This document shows, piece by piece, positions 8,306 through 14,892 of a DNA stretch of 64,000 nucleotides. This stretch comes from an uncultured Anaerolineaceae bacterium. Its GTDB lineage: Bacteria; Chloroflexota; Anaerolineae; Anaerolineales; Anaerolineaceae. Position 1 is the first letter of the stretch; each line of letters opens with the position of its first letter. Where the stretch lies: NCBI GenBank assembly GCA_937897615.1, contig CALCNO010000201.1, positions 248,001 through 312,000 on the forward strand, read 5' to 3'. A program made the translations under genes and the position numbers. The notes beneath the pieces were generated by a model that saw only the letters and a program-made list of their open reading frames with translations, was not told the DNA's origin and searched no databases.

Positions 8306-8782
8306 TCACGGGACTATGGCAGCCAAATAGTCACCGGCTGCCCAACCTGTTCTGGATTCATCATAAGGGGCCACCAACTGCCACCATTCGTAATCGCCCA
8401 GGGTTTGCGGACCACCAATCACCTTAAAGACCTCTGATTCGGCAGCCACAAAATTCACCTGCGCATCTGTGCCGGGGTTAGCACGCAAACGCAGCCCGTT
8501 GCCGCCGGTTCCCGTGATCTGCACATAACTATCCAGCGGAAATTTTGCGCCGGCTATCTGGCTGGGTGTCGGAGTCGGTGTTGGCACAATTACCAGATAG
8601 GAATTGTCAATTGTTGGAATGGCGGCTGGTGCGAGAACGGTGATATTCGCCTGCGGGGTGAGTGCCTGAGCTTCATGGTATGAGGACCCCAAAAGATACA
8701 GGGTTAAATACCCAAGTCCAACAGCAAAAACAAGCAGGCCGCCAATTACAACAAAGAGGGTTGCTTTTGATCTTCTCATCAT
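8306..8782 (-). CDS. Membrane-anchored SH3-like domain protein
   Basis: A 158-residue protein with a basic N-terminus (MMRRSK), one transmembrane helix (about 8-32), a Thr/Pro-rich linker (TPTPTPS) and a C-terminal SH3b-like domain (about 85-158: GLRLRANPGTDAQ, then WWQLVAPYDE, then GWAAGDYL). The domain would lie outside the cytoplasmic membrane, where such modules bind cell-wall or protein ligands. The ATG shares one base with the stop codon of the exchanger gene before it (TGATG), so the two genes are translationally coupled. Its link to cation exchange is unknown. Confidence 0.8.
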   Translation of the reverse strand: MMRRSKATLFVVIGGLLVFAVGLGYLTLYLLGSSYHEAQALTPQANITVLAPAAIPTIDNSYLVIVPTPTPTPSQIAGAKFPLDSYVQITGTGGNGLRLRANPGTDAQVNFVAAESEVFKVIGGPQTLGDYEWWQLVAPYDESRTGWAAGDYLAAIVP

Positions 8783-9867
8783 CAGCCTGGAAAAATGAAG
8801 AAAGCCAGTCCCAGAATAACGTAGACCGAAAACAACGCGGCGCCTTCCAACCAGTTAGTCTCGCCATCGGATGAAACAAAATAGCAGATCAAAACAGCTG
8901 CCCCCAGAGCCGCCAATTCAAACGGATTAAAAACCAACGTCAATGGATTCTTCAACAAAAGGCTGACAAAAACCAGCACCGGCGCGACAAAAAGCGCAAT
9001 CTGAAGGGACGAAGAAATCGCGATTTCCATCGTGAGGTCCATCTTGTTCTTGTGCGCAACCGTGATGGCCACCAGATGCTCTGCCACGTTACCGATGACC
9101 GGGATGAGGATGATGCCCAGGAAAAACTCGGAGAGGCCAGAGTTGGCCACAACGGCTTCAACACTCCCCACAAGCAGCTCGCTCAAGTAAACGATCCCTA
9201 TTGTAGTGATCGCCAGCAAGATGACCGATTTACCAACCGACCAGTTCTTCTCCTGGGGTTCGGGAACAAACGGCTCAGCCTCCAGGGGAGAGATTGATTT
9301 TGATTTTAATGCGAACAGAATCCCGAGCACATACAAAAGGATCATTACCCCCGCGACCGTCAAACTGAGTAATTCCACCCTTTGGTCAATCCCACTGGCC
9401 GTCGAATGGCTGAAAAGCGACGGAATGACCAGGCCAACAATCGCAATGGCCAGGAGAATGGTGTTATTCACCGTGTGTCGGCGGTCGAATTTTTGTGTTC
9501 CATTTTTCAATCCCCCCACCAGGATCGAAATACCCAGCACAAACAGCAAGTTTCCAATAATGGAACCGGTGATCGAAGCCTTAACCAGCTCAAGCAGCCC
9601 TTTTTTGATGGCAAACAAAGTGATGATCAACTCTGCGGCATTCCCCAGGGTGGCATTGATCAAACCGCCAAGTTTTGGGCCAGTCCGTGCAGCCAAACTT
9701 TCCGTGGCTTGGCCGATCAACCCGGCTAGAGGGACAACCCCTACTGCAGAAAAAACGAACACCCAGGTTTCACCCCAGCCAAGGACATCCGCCAGAATTG
9801 CCAGCGGGATTGCAATTAGCAGGGTTTGAATAGGTTGTCTTTTTAAATAGCCCAGGAATTTTTTCAT
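8782..9867 (-). CDS. Calcium/proton exchanger, CaCA superfamily (CAX type)
   Basis: A 361-residue integral membrane antiporter that exports Ca2+ (or another cation) against H+. It contains the two inverted repeat motifs of the family, GGLINATLGNAAELI in the first half and IGNVAEHLVAITVAHKNKMD in the second, each carrying the conserved Glu, within about 11 hydrophobic segments. An acidic loop (EAEPFVPEPQE) separates the halves as in other CAX proteins. ATG at 9867 is chosen over TTG at 9873. A TATAAT box ends 7 bases before this ATG and there is no ribosome binding site, so the message is probably leaderless. Confidence 0.9.
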   Translation of the reverse strand: MKKFLGYLKRQPIQTLLIAIPLAILADVLGWGETWVFVFSAVGVVPLAGLIGQATESLAARTGPKLGGLINATLGNAAELIITLFAIKKGLLELVKASITGSIIGNLLFVLGISILVGGLKNGTQKFDRRHTVNNTILLAIAIVGLVIPSLFSHSTASGIDQRVELLSLTVAGVMILLYVLGILFALKSKSISPLEAEPFVPEPQEKNWSVGKSVILLAITTIGIVYLSELLVGSVEAVVANSGLSEFFLGIILIPVIGNVAEHLVAITVAHKNKMDLTMEIAISSSLQIALFVAPVLVFVSLLLKNPLTLVFNPFELAALGAAVLICYFVSSDGETNWLEGAALFSVYVILGLAFFIFPG

Positions 9868-9874
9868 GAGCAAA

Positions 9875-9880
9875 ATTATA
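9875..9880 (-). promoter_or_regulatory. -10 box of the exchanger gene (leaderless)
   Basis: A perfect TATAAT on the minus strand ends 7 bases before the ATG at 9867, which places the transcription start at or next to the start codon. Confidence 0.5.
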
Positions 9881-9903
9881 ATCGAATCACTTGTTTTTCC
9901 CGA

Positions 9904-9912
9904 TGTTATAAT
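9904..9912 (+). promoter_or_regulatory. Extended -10 promoter of the second Ser/Thr kinase (leaderless)
   Basis: TGTTATAAT carries a perfect -10 (9907-9912) and the TGn extension. Only 6 bases separate it from the ATG at 9919, so the predicted transcript begins at the start codon. It is back to back with the promoter of the exchanger gene. Confidence 0.55.
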
Positions 9913-9918
9913 TTCAAC

Positions 9919-10977
9919 ATGGTCGTCACCGATCTTAAAGACCGTGTCCTGAGCGGACGTTACAGATTATTGCAATCACTTGGCCAGGGCGGAATGGCGC
10001 TGGTCTTTGAAGCGCATGATCAGCTGTTGGAACGCAGGGTGGCAATAAAACTGCTGCGTAAGGACTATTCGGGAATTTCCGGGTTTCGGGAGCGTTTCTT
10101 GCAGGAAGCCCGTTCCGCGGCCAACCTGACCCACCCCAACATCGTAGCTGTCTATGATTTCGGAATCGATTCCGGTGAGGCGTTCATCGTGATGGAACTC
10201 GCAGATGGGCAAGACCTCAAGACAATCCTGCAATCCGGCCGCGTTTTTTCAGTGAGTGAGTGCCTGGACCTGGGAGTGCAAATATGCTCAGGTCTCGGCT
10301 ATGCCCACCGTGCAGGAATCGTTCACTGCGATGTGAAGCCCCAGAACATCATTCTCACCCAGGATAAGGTTGCCAAGATCACGGATTTCGGCATCGCCCG
10401 CGCCGTCTCCACACCTGCACCAACAGAAGCAAGTGATGTCGTGTGGGGCTCGCCGCACTACATGGCACCGGAATTGGTGGATGGGGCCATTCCCACTCCA
10501 CAGGCCGATGTGTATTCAATCGGCGCTGTCCTTTATGAATTGCTCACTGGCACCCCTCCTTTTGAAGGCGAAACAGTGGATGAGATTCTGGAACAGCAAA
10601 AGGCCACCGCGCCAAATTCGATTTCCGCGCTCAAGCCAGAGGTACCGCAGGAATTGGAATTTGTGATTCTCAAATCTTTATCAAAGGAACCTTCCTCGCG
10701 TTACCGCACTGCAGATCAGCTTGGCAGCCTGCTTTCCATGCTCAAGAACAAGCTCACGGCACAGCTACGGAACAACCCGTCCGTTACCCCGCCCCCCCTC
10801 CCGCAAAGCGACCCCGGCGCATCACTCGTTTACGAGGATTTTCCCGCACGAAAAAGCACAGAGAATACAGTTGATTGGCCGATGGTTGGCCTGGAACTTC
10901 TTTGTTTACTAATGGTTGGCGGCCTGATCCCATTCTGGCTGTTTGTGATTTATTCCATCCGGCCGCTACTACACTAA
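9919..10977 (+). CDS. Transmembrane Ser/Thr protein kinase
   Basis: A 352-residue kinase. The domain (about 10-270) has the glycine loop LGQGGMALVFEAHD, AIKLL Lys, catalytic HCDVKPQN (HRD Arg replaced by Cys, as in RD-minus kinases), TDFGIARA and GSPHYMAPE. A Pro-rich linker (SVTPPPLPQSDP) follows, then one C-terminal transmembrane helix near 325-347, and only a few residues beyond it, so no external sensor domain. Absence of the HRD Arg suggests that it does not need activation-loop phosphorylation. It is 3 bases ahead of rpe and opens the run that resembles the prkC-rpe-rpmB region of Gram-positive bacteria. Confidence 0.92.
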   Translation: MVVTDLKDRVLSGRYRLLQSLGQGGMALVFEAHDQLLERRVAIKLLRKDYSGISGFRERFLQEARSAANLTHPNIVAVYDFGIDSGEAFIVMELADGQDLKTILQSGRVFSVSECLDLGVQICSGLGYAHRAGIVHCDVKPQNIILTQDKVAKITDFGIARAVSTPAPTEASDVVWGSPHYMAPELVDGAIPTPQADVYSIGAVLYELLTGTPPFEGETVDEILEQQKATAPNSISALKPEVPQELEFVILKSLSKEPSSRYRTADQLGSLLSMLKNKLTAQLRNNPSVTPPPLPQSDPGASLVYEDFPARKSTENTVDWPMVGLELLCLLMVGGLIPFWLFVIYSIRPLLH

Positions 10978-10980
10978 ATT

Positions 10981-11634
10981 ATGCTAATCTCAGCTTCGAT
11001 TCTATCTGCCGACTTTGGCCACCTGGCCGATCAACTCCACCAATGCGAGACAGGCGGAGCAGATTGGATTCATATCGATGTGATGGACGGCCATTTTGTA
11101 CCCAACCTGACAATGGGGCCATTCGTTGCCGAAACCTGCAAACGCCTGACCCTACTCCCCCTCGATTGCCACCTGATGGTGAACCAGCCTGAACGATTAA
11201 TTGATGCCTTTGTTCAGGCAGGGGCAAGTTCCATTACCATTCACCCCGAAAATAACCCGGCAGTTAAGGCCACACTTGAATACATCAAGAGCTGCGGCTG
11301 CCTGCCCGGCTTGGCTCTGAACCCCGGCACGCCGCTTGATACCGCCTTGCCGCTGTTGGACAGCCTGGAAATGATCTTGCTCATGACCGTCAACCCGGGG
11401 TATTCCGGGCAGGGTTTCATGTCCGAAGTTGTGGAGAAGATCAGCAGGATGAAAGCTCTTCTGCCCAATTTCCCCTCGATTAAATACATTCAGGTAGATG
11501 GTGGAATAAACCAGAAAACGATCGCTACGGTTGTGAACGCCGGCGCAAACTGCTGCGTTGCCGCCACGGCGATTTTTAAATACCCCGGCGGGATCGCCCA
11601 GGGTATCCGCGCGCTCAGGGCAGCGGGTGTTTAA
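10981..11634 (+). CDS. rpe: Ribulose-phosphate 3-epimerase
   Basis: A 217-residue TIM-barrel enzyme that interconverts ribulose 5-phosphate and xylulose 5-phosphate in the pentose phosphate pathway. Motifs include ILSADFGHL at the N-terminus, HIDVMDGHFVPNLTMGP with the metal-binding His and Asp, LDCHLMV, MTVNPGYSGQGF and QVDGGIN. The length is typical. The ATG is only 3 bases after the kinase stop, so both are on one message. The gene is followed by a terminator. Confidence 0.95.
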   Translation: MLISASILSADFGHLADQLHQCETGGADWIHIDVMDGHFVPNLTMGPFVAETCKRLTLLPLDCHLMVNQPERLIDAFVQAGASSITIHPENNPAVKATLEYIKSCGCLPGLALNPGTPLDTALPLLDSLEMILLMTVNPGYSGQGFMSEVVEKISRMKALLPNFPSIKYIQVDGGINQKTIATVVNAGANCCVAATAIFKYPGGIAQGIRALRAAGV

Positions 11635-11640
11635 AATAAA

Positions 11641-11667
11641 AATTACGGGACAGCCCGTAATTTTTTC
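11641..11667. terminator. Terminator between rpe and rpmB
   Basis: A perfect 9-bp stem (11641-11649 with 11654-11662) with loop ACAG is followed by a T run on the plus strand and preceded by an A-rich stretch, so it can serve both convergent transcripts. Confidence 0.85.
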
Positions 11668-11683
11668 TGAGTAAGGGAATTCC

Positions 11684-11866
11684 CTAGTGGCTCTTTACCA
11701 TCGTGCGCATGCATTTGGCGCACAAAGTTAACTGGACCGGGCGACCTTCTACCATCACGGTGGTTTTTTGCAGGTTGGGTTTAAAGGTTCGATTGGTTGA
11801 ACGCAATGAGAAACTGCGGTTATGCCCAAAAGTTGTTGATTTTCCACAGACTGAACACTTAGCCAT
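11684..11866 (-). CDS. rpmB: 50S ribosomal protein L28
   Basis: A 60-residue ribosomal protein, normal for short L28. It begins MAKCSVCGK and ends with LCAKCMRTM, forming the two CxxC pairs of the zinc-binding form; the NRTFKPNLQ core is typical. An AAGGAAAGG ribosome binding site precedes the ATG. It is on the strand opposite to its neighbours, divergent from the asp23 gene, as in the conserved rpmB/yloU arrangement. A TTGACT (11919-11924) and TAATTT (11895-11900) spaced by 18 bases may be its promoter. Confidence 0.95.
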   Translation of the reverse strand: MAKCSVCGKSTTFGHNRSFSLRSTNRTFKPNLQKTTVMVEGRPVQLTLCAKCMRTMVKSH

Positions 11867-11995
11867 TTTGTTTCCTTTCCTTACAATGCGGCAAAAATTA
11901 GGTACAATACACTTTATTAGTCAAACCGGCTCACATTCTAACACGAAGCGTATCTTTTTGCAATGCAAGCTGTTATACCTATGAAGGAATGGACT

Positions 11996-12349
11996 ATGAT
12001 ACCTGTTGCTGTTTTAGGAAAAACTTTTATTGCGCACCGGGCAATTGCTTCCATCGCCAGTGAAGCTGCCCTATCATCATACGGCGTTGTGGGTCTCTCC
12101 GCCAAAAATCTTGCCGAGTCTATCTCGGTGGTGTTAACCAAGGACCCAAACCGTGGCATAGATGTTTCCTTCGTCAATAACGAAGTCGTACTCAATGTTT
12201 ATATCGTCATTGAGTATGGCACCCGGATTAAATCAGTCGCGGTTAGTGTGGCTGAAAACATCAAATACAAAGTGGAAAAAGCCACCGGGCTAATTGTGAG
12301 CGCTGTTAATATTCATGTTCGCGGACTGCGCATCAGCAATACCGATTAG
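11996..12349 (+). CDS. Asp23/Gls24 (YloU-like) family protein
   Basis: A 117-residue member of the Asp23/Gls24 group, small alpha/beta proteins tied to envelope stress and membrane homeostasis in Gram-positive bacteria. The recognisable core is IASEAALSSYGVVGLSA and later NVYIVIEYGTRIKSVA with a terminal GLIVSAVNIHVRGL strand. ATG at 11996 is chosen over the in-frame ATGs at 11963 and 11981 because AAGGA lies 7 bases before it and family members start here. It ends 3 bases before fakA, the same order as yloU-yloV. Confidence 0.85.
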   Translation: MIPVAVLGKTFIAHRAIASIASEAALSSYGVVGLSAKNLAESISVVLTKDPNRGIDVSFVNNEVVLNVYIVIEYGTRIKSVAVSVAENIKYKVEKATGLIVSAVNIHVRGLRISNTD

Positions 12350-12352
12350 CCG

Positions 12353-14044
12353 ATGAAATCCACGACAACCCACTCTATCAGGACGAACGCAAACGTGACC
12401 GATTCAATCCCGCAAAAATACTCGATCGACGGCCAGGATCTAAAAAAACTTGTTGAAGCCTCATTAACCTGGCTGAAAACCAACCAGGCATTAGTCAACA
12501 GCCTGAATGTTTTTCCGGTTCCGGATGGTGATACCGGCACCAATATGCTTCTTACCATGCAGGCGGCCTATAACGAGGTCGTCACTTCCTCCGAGACGAA
12601 CATCGGCAAGATGGCAAAAGACATCGCCCAGGGCGCATTGATGGGGGCACGTGGTAATTCAGGCGTTATCCTCTCGCAAATCTGGCGCGGCTTTGCACGC
12701 GCGCTGGATTCCTTCCCTGAAATGGACGCACAGCTTTTTGCCCGGGCGTTATCAGAAAGCCGCAATACCGCCTATAAAGGCGTCGTGCGGCCGGTGGAAG
12801 GCACCATCCTGACCGTCATCAAAGACATTGCCACTGCAATTGAGAATTCGGTAAGCAAAACGACCAACCTGATTGAACTGCTTACTGATGCCGTTCATGC
12901 TGCAGACGCTTCTGTCAAATACACTCCTGAGCTTCTCCCCATTCTGAAAACAGCGGGGGTAGTTGATTCAGGTGGTAAGGGGCTGTTCATCCTGCTTGAA
13001 GGAATGCTCCGCAAAGTTAACGATGAATCCCTGGATACCTCGCCCGTTACACTTCAAAACATTGCCACAATGAACCTGAAGGAAACTATGGAAGAAGTAG
13101 AAGAAGGCCAGGATGTTGAAGTTGTGATCGATTTCACTCCCAATGCCGGTTTTGATCTTAACGCCTTTTACAACGACCTTTCCCAAATTGGAACTTCAAT
13201 TCAGGTAGGCGAAGGCGACGGCATGTATCGCATGCACATCCATGTTGAAGACGGGCGACAAAGCGAACCTTTACAATGTGTAGCCAGGGTGGGTACCTGG
13301 TCGAAGATCGCGATGGAAAACCTGCAATTGCAAATGGAAGGTTCTGCCAAAAACGGACCGGATTACACGCTCAATGAATTTAAACCGGAATCCATTGCGG
13401 TGGTTACCATTTCACCGGGGACAGGTATCTCAAAAATCTTTGCCAGTTTAGGCGTTGCCGCCATCGTTGATGGGGGCCAGACGATGAACCCCAGCACCGA
13501 GGAAATCCTTAAAGCCTTTGAGGATTTGCCCACCGAGCAGGTGATTATTCTGCCCAACAACAAAAACATCATCCTTTCGGCTGAAAATGCGAAAAACCTG
13601 AGTGTTAAGAACGTCAGGGTCATTCCTTCCGTCAACGTTCCCCAGGGGCTTTCGGCGCTGCTACGGTTGGACCCGGACGGTAATCTTGACGAAATTACCG
13701 AGGAAATGATCGCTGCCCTGAAAGATGTTGATGCCGGTGAAATTACCACCGCCACCAGATCAGTTGAGATTAATGGAGTCGAGGTAGAAGCTGGAGAATT
13801 GATTGGGTTGCTGAACGGCAAATTGTTGGTCCGCGGCAAAACCGTCTCTGAGGCGACCCTTGACTTGCTTGAAAAAGCAGATATGCAAAGCAAAGAACGT
13901 GTGACTTTGTTTTTCGGGAATAATATCTCGCGGGAAGAAGTGGACGCGATCAGTGAGCAGATCCAGGAACGATACCCTAAGCACGAAGTGGAAGTTCATG
14001 AAGGCGGGCAACCGCATTACCATTTCCTGATCTCCCTGGAATAG
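12353..14044 (+). CDS. fakA: DhaL-domain protein, fatty acid kinase catalytic subunit (FakA/YloV-like)
   Basis: A 563-residue protein. The N-terminal DhaL ATP-binding domain is clear from LNVFPVPDGDTGTNML (metal-binding Asp residues), MGARGNSGVILSQIWRGF and GVVDSGGKG. The C-terminal half contains the region characteristic of FakA/YloV, ending HEGGQPHYHFLIS. FakA phosphorylates fatty acids held by a DegV-family FakB protein; acyl-phosphate then feeds phospholipid synthesis. The next gene, 3 bases downstream, is a DegV protein, which supports the fatty-acid-kinase reading. About 25 polar residues precede the domain, so the start could be later. Confidence 0.88.
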   Translation: MKSTTTHSIRTNANVTDSIPQKYSIDGQDLKKLVEASLTWLKTNQALVNSLNVFPVPDGDTGTNMLLTMQAAYNEVVTSSETNIGKMAKDIAQGALMGARGNSGVILSQIWRGFARALDSFPEMDAQLFARALSESRNTAYKGVVRPVEGTILTVIKDIATAIENSVSKTTNLIELLTDAVHAADASVKYTPELLPILKTAGVVDSGGKGLFILLEGMLRKVNDESLDTSPVTLQNIATMNLKETMEEVEEGQDVEVVIDFTPNAGFDLNAFYNDLSQIGTSIQVGEGDGMYRMHIHVEDGRQSEPLQCVARVGTWSKIAMENLQLQMEGSAKNGPDYTLNEFKPESIAVVTISPGTGISKIFASLGVAAIVDGGQTMNPSTEEILKAFEDLPTEQVIILPNNKNIILSAENAKNLSVKNVRVIPSVNVPQGLSALLRLDPDGNLDEITEEMIAALKDVDAGEITTATRSVEINGVEVEAGELIGLLNGKLLVRGKTVSEATLDLLEKADMQSKERVTLFFGNNISREEVDAISEQIQERYPKHEVEVHEGGQPHYHFLISLE

Positions 14045-14047
14045 TTC

Positions 14048-14860
14048 ATGCCCAGATACGCCGTAATCACCGATGATGCCGCCCAGGGAGTCAACAACAA
14101 TCCCGGCGGCAACATTGTTTTGTTAACCCTCAATCACCAGTATCCCCTTAAACCACAAGATTCAGGGGGGCTGCTCCCCCTGACAAGAAAACCAACCATC
14201 GCCTTGCCAGCTCAAGAAGACCTCTTCACTTTTCTCACCGGTGTTATTGCCGATTACGACGAGGTGTTTTGTATTACCACTTCGGCCGCGCTTTCCCCCA
14301 TGTACAGGGAAATCAACAAGGTTGTCGAAAACCAAAAAGGCCGGGTTCATTTCCGCCTGATCGATTCGCAATCGTTCGCGTCCGGGCAAGGCGGGCTGGT
14401 GAACAAGGCCATTGAACTGATCCAAAAAGGAAAATCACCCCGGCAAGTTGAAGAAACTATCCGCCAGGTCATTCCCAATATTTATAGCCTCTTTGGTTCA
14501 CCCAACCTTTCCTATCTGTATACGCAGGGGTTTGTGGATAGCGGACAGCTCATTGCTGGCGAACAATACGACCTCCTGCCGGTTTTCTCACTGGAAAATG
14601 GTGCGCTTAACTCCCTTGATAAATTCAAGAACATCCGCGGCGTAACCGAATACCTGTTGGAGTTTCTCGAAGAGTACGAGAGCATTGCCAGCTTGCAGTT
14701 CGTCCACCCTGCACAGCAGCATTTGTCTCTTGTTCACGAATTGAACGAATACCTGGCTGAAAATCTTGATTTCAGCCAATGCACAGAATCTCACGCCAAT
14801 ACGTTCCTGGAAAACCTGATCGGCCCCGACGGCTTTGCCATGATCCTCATCGAAGGATAG
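14048..14860 (+). CDS. Divergent DegV-family protein, probable FakB partner
   Basis: A 270-residue protein with the DegV layout: YAVITDDAAQG at the N-terminus, then FCITTSAALSPMYREI, then RVHFRLIDSQSFASGQGGLV. The fatty-acid contact segment that usually reads TSQPSP is altered (RKPTIALPAQEDL), and the C-terminal GPG-type loop is GPDGFAM. It lies immediately after fakA. DegV proteins bind a fatty acid and present it to FakA; the altered segment may change chain preference or mean that it is a regulatory homologue. It is assigned by position and overall pattern. Confidence 0.75.
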   Translation: MPRYAVITDDAAQGVNNNPGGNIVLLTLNHQYPLKPQDSGGLLPLTRKPTIALPAQEDLFTFLTGVIADYDEVFCITTSAALSPMYREINKVVENQKGRVHFRLIDSQSFASGQGGLVNKAIELIQKGKSPRQVEETIRQVIPNIYSLFGSPNLSYLYTQGFVDSGQLIAGEQYDLLPVFSLENGALNSLDKFKNIRGVTEYLLEFLEEYESIASLQFVHPAQQHLSLVHELNEYLAENLDFSQCTESHANTFLENLIGPDGFAMILIEG

Positions 14861-14880
14861 CGTCACCTTTTTACATGCAG

Positions 14881-14886
14881 TAAAAT
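14881..14886 (+). promoter_or_regulatory. -10 box of recG (leaderless)
   Basis: TAAAAT ends 6 bases before the recG ATG at 14893, and no ribosome binding site is present. Transcription from it would begin at the start codon. Confidence 0.4.
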
Positions 14887-14892
14887 ATTCTC

